DNA of 5,575 nt, from positions 1 to 5,575 of the forward strand of contig DOVB01000239.1 of the NCBI GenBank assembly GCA_003520285.1, in the 5' to 3' direction. How positions within the stretch are numbered: the stretch's first letter is position 1; every line of letters begins with the position of its first letter. The DNA is from Halieaceae bacterium (GTDB lineage Bacteria > Pseudomonadota > Gammaproteobacteria > Pseudomonadales > Halieaceae). The notes beneath the pieces were generated by a model that worked only from the letters and a program-made list of their open reading frames with translations, ran no database searches and had not been told where the DNA came from. The translations under genes were made by a program, and so were the position numbers. Positions 1 to 5,575 of this stretch are shown here, piece after piece.

Positions 1-1328
1 TCAATAGTGATGTCCTCCATAAATTCTTTGAGCAATGGTCGGCAGGCGTGATCGAATAAGTAGCATCCGTATTCTGCTGTATCCGAGATCACAACGTTCA
101 TCTCATATAATTTGCGACGCGCGATGGTGTTTGCAATCAATGGGGTTTCGTGAAGCGACTCGTAGTAAGCTGATTCAGCGATGATGCCCGCAGCGACCAT
201 GGTCTCAAATGCTAACTCGACGCCAGCTTTGACCATTGCGATCATTAGAATGCCGTGATCGTAGTACTCTTGCTCGGCGATTTCCTGCTGCGTATTGACT
301 GCCTTCTCAAAAGCAGTTTCCGCGGTCGCTGCTCGCCAAGTGAGTAGATTGAGATCGTCATTATCCCAATCCGCCATCATGGTTGAAGAGAACTCACCAG
401 TAATGATGTCGTCTTGGTGTTTCTCGTACAGTGGCCGCATGATGTTTTTGAGCTCCTCCGCAAGATAGAACGCTCGGACTTTGGCCGGGTTTGATAAACG
501 ATCCATCATGTTGGTGATACCGCCCTGTTTCAGCCCTTCGGTGACAGTTTCCCAGCCATATTGGATGAGCTTGGAGGCGTAGCCAGGCTCTATGCCCGAA
601 GCCACCATTTTGTCAAAACATAGGATCGAGCCTGTTTGGAGCATGCCGCATAAGATGGTTTGTTCGCCCATTAGATCTGATTTGACCTCGGCGATGAATG
701 AGCTCTCGAGAACACCTGCTCGATGACCGCCAGTACCAACGGCATAGGCTTTTGCAAGCTCAAGACCCTGGCCTTGAGGGTCATTCTCAGTGTGCACAGC
801 GATAAGCGTTGGCACACCAAAGCCGCGTTTATACTCTTCTCTGACCTCTGTGCCGGGGCATTTAGGCGCTACCATAATCACGGTTAGATCCTCACGAATC
901 TGCATACCTTCTTCAACGATATTGAAACCATGGGAATAAGATAAACAGGCGCCTTGTTTCATCAATGGCATGACCTGAGAGACAACCGCCGAATGCTGTT
1001 TGTCTGGTGTTAAGTTCAGAACCATGTCGGCGTTGGGGATAAGCTCTTCGTAGGTGCCGACAACGAATCCGTTGTCATTGGCATTCTTGAAGGATTGACG
1101 TTGTTGTGCAATCGCTTCTGGACGCAGGGCGTAAGATACGTCAAGTCCACTGTCGCGCAGATTTAGGCCTTGATTCAAACCCTGGGCGCCACAGCCCACA
1201 ATGACTAATTTTTTGCCTTTGAGTATCGAGACACCATCGCTGAACTCGCTAGAGTTCATGAAGCGACATTTACCGAGCTGTGACAGCTGGAGTCGCAAGG
1301 GCAAAGTGTTGAAGTAGTTGTTACGCAT
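1..1328 (-). CDS. ilvC: Ketol-acid reductoisomerase (NADP+), class II long form, 3' end cut by window
   Basis: Converts 2-acetolactate to 2,3-dihydroxyisovalerate, and acetohydroxybutyrate to the isoleucine intermediate, using NADPH and Mg2+ in the cytoplasm (second step of valine/isoleucine synthesis). The reverse-strand reading gives 442 uninterrupted codons from ATG at 1328. The N-terminus [20 protein letters not shown] resembles E. coli IlvC offset by one residue. The Rossmann loop GCGAQG is at 45-50. The residues equivalent to the E. coli metal and substrate ligands are present: K156 (APKCPGTE), D218 and E222 (KSDLMGE), E390 and E394 (ESLHE), S415 (VVISDT). E390-S415 lie in the second helical knot domain, so this is the roughly 490-residue form. 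About 50 C-terminal residues are missing because the window ends, not because the gene is broken. The likely ribosome site is AGGA, 11 nt before the ATG, which is rather far. An in-frame GTG three codons upstream is too close to that AGGA. Divergent from ilvY, its expected activator. Confidence 0.97.
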   Translation of the reverse strand, partial: MRNNYFNTLPLRLQLSQLGKCRFMNSSEFSDGVSILKGKKLVIVGCGAQGLNQGLNLRDSGLDVSYALRPEAIAQQRQSFKNANDNGFVVGTYEELIPNADMVLNLTPDKQHSAVVSQVMPLMKQGACLSYSHGFNIVEEGMQIREDLTVIMVAPKCPGTEVREEYKRGFGVPTLIAVHTENDPQGQGLELAKAYAVGTGGHRAGVLESSFIAEVKSDLMGEQTILCGMLQTGSILCFDKMVASGIEPGYASKLIQYGWETVTEGLKQGGITNMMDRLSNPAKVRAFYLAEELKNIMRPLYEKHQDDIITGEFSSTMMADWDNDDLNLLTWRAATAETAFEKAVNTQQEIAEQEYYDHGILMIAMVKAGVELAFETMVAAGIIAESAYYESLHETPLIANTIARRKLYEMNVVISDTAEYGCYLFDHACRPLLKEFMEDITI

Positions 1329-1368
1329 GGTGATCACTGTCCTATGGTTAGCCTAAAAAGTAAGGCGC

Positions 1369-1397
1369 ATATTAAGGGATTCAAATGCTTGCGTAAA
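1369..1397 (-). promoter_or_regulatory. Candidate ilvC promoter
   Basis: On the minus strand, TTTACG (plus positions 1392-1397) and TAATAT (1369-1374) are separated by 17 bases; each matches the sigma-70 hexamer at 4 of 6 positions. The predicted start is near 1362, giving a leader of about 34 nt with no room for an attenuator. The weak -35 overlaps a palindrome that is a candidate IlvY site, which suits an activator-dependent promoter. Not experimentally mapped. Confidence 0.5.
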
Positions 1398-1407
1398 ACG
1401 CTAAAAT
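1380..1407 (+). promoter_or_regulatory. Candidate ilvY promoter
   Basis: TTCAAA (1380-1385) and TAAAAT (1402-1407) are separated by 16 bases. The -10 matches TATAAT at 5 of 6 positions and the -35 matches TTGACA at 4 of 6. The predicted start is around 1414, about 22 nt before the ilvY ATG. The candidate IlvY dyad fills the spacer, consistent with negative autoregulation. Confidence 0.5.
1389..1403. promoter_or_regulatory. Candidate IlvY operator between ilvC and ilvY
   Basis: The perfect inverted repeat GCGT-AAA-ACGC spans 1391-1401, and the outer T1389/A1403 also pair. LysR-type regulators usually bind interrupted dyads of about this size in the divergent gap. It overlaps the -35 of the candidate ilvC promoter and lies in the spacer of the candidate ilvY promoter. 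One site could therefore serve both activation of ilvC and autorepression of ilvY, as known for E. coli IlvY, which uses two tandem operators. I see only one clear dyad here. The assignment to IlvY is inferred from position. Confidence 0.5.
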
Positions 1408-1435
1408 AGACACACAGTTTTGCAGGAAATGAAAA

Positions 1436-2326
1436 ATGGATCCCAGAACCCTCAAGGTATTTGTTCAAGTGTCAGACACTCTCAACTTTTCCAGAGTGGC
1501 TGAAGTGTCACACATGAGCGTTTCAGCCGTTAGCCGAACGATCAATCGATTGGAGCAACAGGTTGGTGTACCGTTGTTGCAGCGAAGCCGGCGCGCGATC
1601 CACCTAACACCGGCTGGCCGAGAGTTTAGCGTCTTTGCGAGAGACTCTCTGGTGCGCTGGGAAGAATTAAAGCGATCTTTGAATGCTGCGGATCACCTGC
1701 GAGGTGAATTGAGTCTATTTTGTTCAGTAACTGCGTCGCTACACGTGCTTGGGCCTATTATTGATGCGTTCCAGTCACGTTATCGTGAAGTCGATCTGAT
1801 GCTGCATACAGGTGATCAGGCAGACGGGATTGCTCGGGTGATGAGCCGAGTTGATGACATAGCGGTTAGTGCAAAGCCGAATGACTTACCTCGGGCGATG
1901 GAATTTCTTGATCTAATGAAGTCACCTTTAGTGCTTTGTATTCCAAAGCGTGATGGTCCAGTGCGCTCCCAAGTCCTTGCCAATGGAGTAGACTGGTCCA
2001 GTTTGCCGTTTATTTTGCCAGAGCGAGGTGTGTCAAGAGAGGCGATCGATCAATGGTTCTCGGGGCTAGCGATCCAGCCTTCGGTCTATGCTCAGGTGTC
2101 GGGACATGAAGCTATTGTCGCCATGGTGAGTCTAGGTCTCGGTGTAGGTATCGTTCCCAAGCTTGTTCAACTGGGGACAGGTCTAGCTGAAGGTGTTGAC
2201 GTAGTCCCAGCTCCGATTCACCTGCCGGAGCTTGTGATCGGCTTGTGCACGCTAAGACCTCGTCTGAAAGATCCCTTGCTCAGAAGTTTTTGGAGCGTCG
2301 CTAGCGAGACTTATCACTCACCGTGA
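1436..2326 (+). CDS. ilvY: LysR-type transcriptional activator of ilvC (IlvY)
   Basis: A LysR-family regulator of 296 residues (E. coli IlvY is 297). In E. coli, IlvY activates ilvC when acetolactate or acetohydroxybutyrate, the substrates of the enzyme, bind it, and it represses its own gene. The N-terminal winged helix-turn-helix covers about residues 1-60, with the recognition region SHMSVSAVSRTINRLEQQVG at 25-44. A linker helix runs to about 88, and the periplasmic-binding-protein-like effector domain covers about 90-290. IlvY-like stretches include FCSVTA (95-100), TGDQAD (125-130), DWSSLPFI (186-193) and the block from GHEAIVAM (223-230) to about 241. The start is supported by AGGA 8 nt upstream and by the family N-terminus MDxRxLKxF. 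Divergence from ilvC across 107 bases supports the specific assignment over a generic LysR. pssA follows after 32 bases with no terminator seen, so ilvY transcripts may run into it. Confidence 0.93.
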   Translation: MDPRTLKVFVQVSDTLNFSRVAEVSHMSVSAVSRTINRLEQQVGVPLLQRSRRAIHLTPAGREFSVFARDSLVRWEELKRSLNAADHLRGELSLFCSVTASLHVLGPIIDAFQSRYREVDLMLHTGDQADGIARVMSRVDDIAVSAKPNDLPRAMEFLDLMKSPLVLCIPKRDGPVRSQVLANGVDWSSLPFILPERGVSREAIDQWFSGLAIQPSVYAQVSGHEAIVAMVSLGLGVGIVPKLVQLGTGLAEGVDVVPAPIHLPELVIGLCTLRPRLKDPLLRSFWSVASETYHSP

Positions 2327-2358
2327 TAGCATAAGGGAGTTGAATTTGGGAGAAACCA

Positions 2359-3228
2359 ATGGCAGAACATGAGTCGTCCACGAACGATGCGCCCACGATA
2401 CCGGTCTTTGATGCAGAGGATTTGGCTGCACTCGAGCAGTTGATCGATGAGCACGAGGAAGAGGTGATTGAAGAGGGCGAGACGGTTCGCCGGAGAGGTA
2501 TTTACTTGCTCCCGAATTTATTCACTACTGGTGCTTTGTTTGCTGGGTTTTATGCAGTTATTGCGGCAGTTCAAGGAGACTTTGAAGCGGCACCAATCGC
2601 AATTTTCTTCGCGATGGTGTTCGACGGGCTCGATGGACGCGTGGCGCGTTTGACGCATACCTGTAGCAAGTTTGGCGCTGAATATGACAGCTTGTCTGAT
2701 ATGGTGTCGTTTGGTGTTGCACCAGCACTAGTGATTTTTATGTATGCCCTCGAGGGTCTGGGTAAGTTTGGTTGGAGTGCAGCATTTGTGTATCTTGCCT
2801 GTGCGGCACTTAGGTTGGCGAGATTTAATACTCAAATTGATCATGATGACGGCGAACATTTCACTGGTTTAGCGAGTCCCGCTGCGGCAGCGGTGATTGC
2901 GAGCGGGGTCTGGCTGGCTCATGATATTGGATTTACTACCCCTCAGTCGGTGCCTGCCGAGCTCGGTGTTGTGCTTGCTTTCATGACAGCAATTATCGGA
3001 TTGGGGATGGTGGCTAATTTCAAGTACCCCTCTTTTAAAGGGGTCGATTTTCGGGGGCGAGTGCCGTTTGTTGTGATTCTCTTGGTTGTGATCGTGTTTA
3101 GTTTAGTCACGCTTCACCCTCCTACTGTTTTTCTTATTACGTTTGTAGTCTATGCGCTGTCATCACCCGTACTGATTGTAATGAAAAAACTCAAATCAAC
3201 GGGGCCAGCCGAGCCTCCAAAAACGTAA
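2359..3228 (+). CDS. pssA: CDP-diacylglycerol--serine O-phosphatidyltransferase, integral membrane type
   Basis: Transfers a phosphatidyl group from CDP-diacylglycerol to L-serine, giving phosphatidylserine, the precursor of phosphatidylethanolamine, in the inner membrane. The CDP-alcohol phosphotransferase signature is complete: D89-x2-D92-G93-x2-A96-R97-x8-G106-x3-D110-x3-D114. The four aspartates bind the metals. ALRLARFN (149-156) and GLASPAAA (170-177) are further hallmarks of this serine subfamily. Hydrophobic segments lie near 52-72, 78-90, 116-132, 138-153, 172-188, 203-220, 236-252 and 256-275. Residues 1-45 are a hydrophilic, strongly acidic extension ending at VRRRGIYLLPNLFT, as I recall in Pseudomonas PssA. 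This is the membrane CDP-alcohol type, not the phospholipase-D-like enzyme that E. coli calls PssA. ATG is chosen because GGGAGA sits 5 nt upstream (2348-2353). It lies 32 nt after ilvY and directly before msrP, so co-transcription with msrPQ is plausible. Confidence 0.95.
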   Translation: MAEHESSTNDAPTIPVFDAEDLAALEQLIDEHEEEVIEEGETVRRRGIYLLPNLFTTGALFAGFYAVIAAVQGDFEAAPIAIFFAMVFDGLDGRVARLTHTCSKFGAEYDSLSDMVSFGVAPALVIFMYALEGLGKFGWSAAFVYLACAALRLARFNTQIDHDDGEHFTGLASPAAAAVIASGVWLAHDIGFTTPQSVPAELGVVLAFMTAIIGLGMVANFKYPSFKGVDFRGRVPFVVILLVVIVFSLVTLHPPTVFLITFVVYALSSPVLIVMKKLKSTGPAEPPKT

Positions 3229-3231
3229 AGT

Positions 3232-3236
3232 GAGAG
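3232..3236 (+). promoter_or_regulatory. Ribosome binding site deciding the msrP start
   Basis: GAGAG lies 5 nt before ATG 3242. The alternative in-frame GTG at 3230 begins one base after the pssA stop and has no purine-rich site at a usable distance, so the ATG is preferred. The choice only changes four residues ahead of the Tat signal. Confidence 0.55.
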
Positions 3237-3241
3237 CCAGT

Positions 3242-4222
3242 ATGCGGCGATTCCGACCTTATTACGATCGCACCATTCGTTCATCTGACATTACCGATGA
3301 AGCAATCTATCTAAGTCGCAGGCAATTACTGGGTGTCGGTGCGGCGGTAGGACTTTCGTCAATGCTCCCGAGAGGGGCAAATGCTGAACAGATGTTGCGG
3401 CCATTAAAGTATGTCAACGCAAGTGAGTCAGGCTGGGACAAAGATGTGGACGATCAGCTCACGCCCTACGCCGATGTGACCAGCTACAACAACTTTTACG
3501 AGTTTGGTATGGATAAGAGTGCGCCTGCAAAGTACGCGCACCAAATGACAATCGATCCTTGGAGTATTGAGGTCAGCGGTATAGAGAGAGGTGATCAGAC
3601 GATTCCGCTCGAGTCGGTGCTTGAACAGATGACACTCGAGGAGCGTATCTATCGACTACGATGTGTCGAGGCTTGGTCGATGGTCATCCCGTGGGTCGGA
3701 TTCCCGTTGGCGGATTTGGTTGCTTGGCTGCGACCGAACAATAAGGCGAAATATGTCGTTTTTGAGACTTTGCATCGCCCTAAGGAAATGCGTGGGACTC
3801 GGTCATTTAGCTCGGTCATTGACTGGCCTTATCGAGAGGCATTGCGTTTGGACGAGGCTATGAATCCGCTTGCTTTTATCGCGGTAGGTTTATACGGCAA
3901 AAGTCTTCCCAATCAGAATGGTGCGCCATTGCGCTTAGTGGTGCCCTGGAAGTATGGTTTCAAGAGTATAAAATCAATCGCGCGCATTGGTTTTGTTGAG
4001 AGTCAGCCGGCCACGAGTTGGCAACAAATAGCGCCTCACGAGTACGGCTTTTTTGCGAACGTTAATCCCTCGGTCGATCATCCACGATGGAGTCAGCGAT
4101 TTGAAAGGCGCTTACCCTCCTCGTTGTTCTCCCCCAATCGAATTCCGACACAGCTATTCAATGGGTATGCCGATCAGGTTTCGGGACTCTATAAGGGCAT
4201 GGACTTAGCGCTGAATTACTAA
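3242..4222 (+). CDS. msrP: Periplasmic protein-methionine-sulfoxide reductase, molybdenum catalytic subunit
   Basis: Reduces methionine sulfoxide in oxidised periplasmic proteins, with electrons from the membrane partner MsrQ; formerly YedY. The preferred ATG gives 326 residues (330 from GTG 3230). Numbering from the ATG, a twin-arginine signal carries SRRQLLG (25-31), a hydrophobic stretch, and a likely signal peptidase site after ANA (46-48), so the protein should be exported folded with its Mo-molybdopterin. The family core is intact: SYNNFYEFG (81-89), the ERIYRLRCVEAWSM block (134-147) with the molybdenum-ligand cysteine at 141, LRLDEAMNPL (201-210), NQNGAPLRLVVPWKYGFKSI (224-243), and EYGFFANVNP near 267-276. 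The mature length matches E. coli MsrP. It starts 13 nt after pssA and overlaps msrQ by one base. An odd detail is MRGT (183-186) where relatives I recall have MPGQ. Confidence 0.96.
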   Translation: MRRFRPYYDRTIRSSDITDEAIYLSRRQLLGVGAAVGLSSMLPRGANAEQMLRPLKYVNASESGWDKDVDDQLTPYADVTSYNNFYEFGMDKSAPAKYAHQMTIDPWSIEVSGIERGDQTIPLESVLEQMTLEERIYRLRCVEAWSMVIPWVGFPLADLVAWLRPNNKAKYVVFETLHRPKEMRGTRSFSSVIDWPYREALRLDEAMNPLAFIAVGLYGKSLPNQNGAPLRLVVPWKYGFKSIKSIARIGFVESQPATSWQQIAPHEYGFFANVNPSVDHPRWSQRFERRLPSSLFSPNRIPTQLFNGYADQVSGLYKGMDLALNY

Positions 4223-4836
4223 TGAGCCAGTCTCTTGATCGACAGAGGTTGCTGTTAACCGGCTGTACACATGCAGTTGCTTTGACTTCAGTTGCCTGGC
4301 TTATGTTAAAAGTTGTTCAGAGTGACTTGGGACCTGATCCGATCAAAACACTATTGCTGACCACTGGCGAGTGGGGGCTTTGGTGTCTGATTGCGTCACT
4401 AATGGTCACGCCACTGCGATCCTCGTCTGGTGCGTATCAGCTAGCGGTAACTCGCCGGCCTCTTGGTTTGTGGGCCTTTGCGTTCTTTTCGCTACACGTA
4501 CTTATTTTTTTACAGGGGTATGTGGTTTGGTCGCAATCACTGCTTATCGAAGAGTTGGTAGAGCGACCCTATATAACCGTTGGCTTTCTGGCTTGGCTGC
4601 TATTACTGCCTTTAGCGATTACTTCTACTTTAAAGTGGCGTCGCCGATTAGGTAGGCGATGGAAGTCACTGCACACTTTGGTTTACCCAGCGGCGATCTT
4701 TGCCTGCTTGCATATCTTATGGCAAATACGATCTGATTGGTTTTTGGCTAGCTTTTACAGTGTAGTTTGTGGTTTACTATTGGGCTCGCGTTTATTTCTA
4801 TATCTTCGACGCAGAGCGAATCGGGTGGCTGAGTAG
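4222..4836 (+). CDS. msrQ: Haem-b membrane subunit of the MsrPQ methionine-sulfoxide repair system
   Basis: Carries electrons across the inner membrane from the quinone pool or a flavin reductase to periplasmic MsrP; formerly YedZ, part of the ferric-reductase-like transmembrane family. It has 204 residues (E. coli 211). Hydrophobic segments lie near 12-31, 51-64, 82-102, 117-137, 153-169 and 174-194. The three conserved histidines align with the E. coli haem-ligand positions H91, H151 and H164: here H92 (FFSLHVL), H151 (WKSLHTLVYP) and H164 (CLHILW). Other hallmarks are LGPDPIK (36-42), TRRPLGLW (77-84), RPYITVGFLAW (115-125) and the basic patch RRRLGRRW (140-147). The ATG overlaps the msrP stop (TAATG), indicating translational coupling and supporting the start. 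No terminator hairpin with a T-run follows, and the rRNA promoter begins 54 bases later. Confidence 0.95.
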   Translation: MSQSLDRQRLLLTGCTHAVALTSVAWLMLKVVQSDLGPDPIKTLLLTTGEWGLWCLIASLMVTPLRSSSGAYQLAVTRRPLGLWAFAFFSLHVLIFLQGYVVWSQSLLIEELVERPYITVGFLAWLLLLPLAITSTLKWRRRLGRRWKSLHTLVYPAAIFACLHILWQIRSDWFLASFYSVVCGLLLGSRLFLYLRRRANRVAE

Positions 4837-4864
4837 AAGGTAGCTGCCTGCAAAGGAAAGTCTA

Positions 4865-4888
4865 GTTTTCACAGAAAACGAAAATACT
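4865..4888 (+). promoter_or_regulatory. Candidate UP element of the rRNA promoter
   Basis: An A/T-rich tract (GTTTTCACAGAAAACGAAAA) sits about 37-60 bases upstream of the predicted rRNA start, the position bound by the RNA polymerase alpha subunit in E. coli rrn P1 promoters. Its first 15 bases form an inverted repeat, GTTTTC-ACA-GAAAAC. This could instead be a weak hairpin at the 3' end of the msrQ transcript, but no T-run follows. Confidence 0.5.
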
Positions 4889-4890
4889 CC

Positions 4891-4918
4891 TTGCGCGCAT
4901 TGTGTGGTTACGTATAAT
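4891..4918 (+). promoter_or_regulatory. Ribosomal RNA operon promoter
   Basis: The -35 TTGCGC (4891-4896) and a perfect -10 TATAAT (4913-4918) have a 16-base spacer, as in E. coli rrn P1 promoters. The GC-rich discriminator GCGCGTCC follows. Such discriminators make promoters sensitive to ppGpp/DksA and to initiating nucleotide levels, so growth-rate control is likely. The predicted start is about 4925, roughly 240 nt before the 16S. It is the only convincing promoter I see upstream of the 16S. Confidence 0.85.
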
Positions 4919-4924
4919 GCGCGT

Positions 4925-4952
4925 CCTCGGTCAGGTAAGTAAGAGACTGAGG
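4925..4952 (+). other. Hairpin at the 5' end of the rRNA leader
   Basis: CCTCGGTC (4925-4932) pairs with GACTGAGG (4945-4952): eight pairs including one G-U, with a 12-nt loop. It would form the extreme 5' end of the transcript, where it may protect against decay or pause polymerase. The role is inferred. Confidence 0.45.
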
Positions 4953-4958
4953 CAACTG

Positions 4959-4987
4959 ATCCCCTGGCGGGATGAGGTTATTTAACA
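4959..4987 (+). promoter_or_regulatory. rRNA antitermination site: boxB-like hairpin and boxA
   Basis: ATCCC-CTGGC-GGGAT (4959-4973) is a perfect 5-bp stem with a 5-nt loop. Three bases later comes GTTATTTAACA (4977-4987), which matches the E. coli rrn boxA core G(C/T)TCTTTAACA except for A in place of C at its fourth position. In E. coli, boxA recruits NusB/S10 and partners so that polymerase reads through the untranslated rRNA operon. Order and position just downstream of the promoter agree. Confidence 0.75.
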
Positions 4988-5004
4988 GACAGATGAAGAC
5001 AGAA

Positions 5005-5015
5005 GTGTGGGCACT
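5005..5015 (+). promoter_or_regulatory. GU-rich boxC-like leader element
   Basis: GTGTGGGCACT follows boxA by 17 bases. The same 11 bases occur after boxA in the E. coli 16S leader as I recall it, so this is a conserved leader element. Its exact role is less clear than that of boxA. Confidence 0.5.
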
Positions 5016-5104
5016 TGTTGAGGTATACAACACGATATATCAGACACAAGTGACTCATTAATTCATAGTAATTTTTGATTTCGAAAGTGTCTGAGCCGAG
5101 ATTT

Positions 5105-5136
5105 GTAGGTTATCGCTGGTTTAAGCGAAAACCTAC
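5105..5136 (+). other. Strong hairpin just upstream of 16S
   Basis: GTAGGTT (5105-5111) pairs with AACCTAC (5130-5136), and TCGCT (5113-5117) with AGCGA (5124-5128), with one A-A mismatch between and a 6-nt loop. It is 29 nt before the mature 16S end. It is probably part of the pre-16S structure recognised during maturation or assembly. It is not a terminator, since no T-run follows and transcription must continue into 16S. Confidence 0.6.
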
Positions 5137-5164
5137 CCTCTTGCGAGAGCAGAGGATAAAGATT

Positions 5165-5575
<411 letters not shown>

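Larger units (their letters stand above)
4925..5164 (+). other. rRNA operon leader (pre-16S 5' flank), non-coding
   Basis: This stretch runs from the predicted rRNA start to the mature 16S end and, with the 54 bases after msrQ, makes up a gene-free interval of 328 bases. No plausible reading frame was found. It holds, in order, a 5' hairpin (4925-4952), a boxB-like hairpin, boxA, a GU-rich boxC-like element, mutually exclusive pairings (5012-5094), a strong hairpin (5105-5136) and a short stem CCTCT/AGAGG (5137-5155). In gammaproteobacteria this leader pairs with sequence beyond the 16S 3' end to form the RNase III processing stem; that partner is outside the window. Confidence 0.75.

Noticed and set aside
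1329..1362. Attenuator or leader peptide for ilvC
   Set aside because: The predicted leader is about 34 nt, with no run of Ile/Val/Leu codons and no terminator; control by IlvY explains the arrangement.
2468..2653. Plus-strand open frame of 61 codons inside pssA
   Set aside because: It lies wholly within the pssA signature region in another frame, has no ribosome site, and its translation resembles no known protein.
3663..3863. Plus-strand open frame of 66 codons inside msrP
   Set aside because: It overlaps the conserved MsrP core in another frame; the real protein is beyond doubt in its own frame.
4371..4655. Plus-strand open frame of 94 codons inside msrQ
   Set aside because: Although hydrophobic, it is an out-of-frame reading of a membrane protein gene, and msrQ keeps all its conserved histidines in the other frame.
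4865..4879. GTTTTC-ACA-GAAAAC as an intrinsic terminator for msrQ
   Set aside because: The stem is short and A/T-rich, the loop is 3 nt, and no T-run follows; the location fits a promoter UP element better.
5016..5041. Possible second rRNA promoter (TTGTTG ... TATATC)
   Set aside because: The spacer is only 14 bases and the -10 match is weak, so a functional sigma-70 promoter is unlikely.

Overview
The window looks like ordinary chromosome from a gammaproteobacterium. The evidence is a long-form (class II) ketol-acid reductoisomerase with a divergent ilvY, PssA, MsrP and MsrQ proteins that resemble Pseudomonas and E. coli orthologues as I recall them, and a 16S rRNA beginning GAACTGAAGAG as in pseudomonads. 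GC content looks moderate (about 50% by eye). The 16S segment fits a marine-type gammaproteobacterium, but I cannot name the genus.

Layout: positions 1-1328 (minus strand) carry most of ilvC, with its C-terminal end cut off by the window edge. Positions 1329-1435 are a shared divergent control region with a candidate IlvY operator between two promoters. Then, all on the plus strand and tightly packed, come ilvY (1436-2326), pssA (2359-3228), msrP (3242-4222; alternative GTG start at 3230) and msrQ (4222-4836). msrP and msrQ overlap by one base. After only about 54 bases comes a strong ribosomal RNA promoter (-10 at 4913-4918), a structured leader of about 240 nt with boxB/boxA/boxC-type antitermination elements and several hairpins, and the first 411 nt of 16S rRNA (5165 to the window end).

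How the genes work together: IlvY activates ilvC in response to the substrates of the enzyme (branched-chain amino acid synthesis). PssA makes phosphatidylserine, the precursor of phosphatidylethanolamine. MsrP and MsrQ form the periplasmic methionine-sulfoxide repair system, with a Tat-exported molybdenum enzyme fed by a membrane haem protein. These three pathways share no obvious function. Their adjacency to each other and to an rRNA operon resembles the ilvC-pssA-msrP-msrQ-16S order that I recall from Pseudomonas, so it is probably ancestral synteny. I found no mobile element, CRISPR array, toxin or defence cluster, or tRNA. No new system is evident; the points worth a second look are regulatory.
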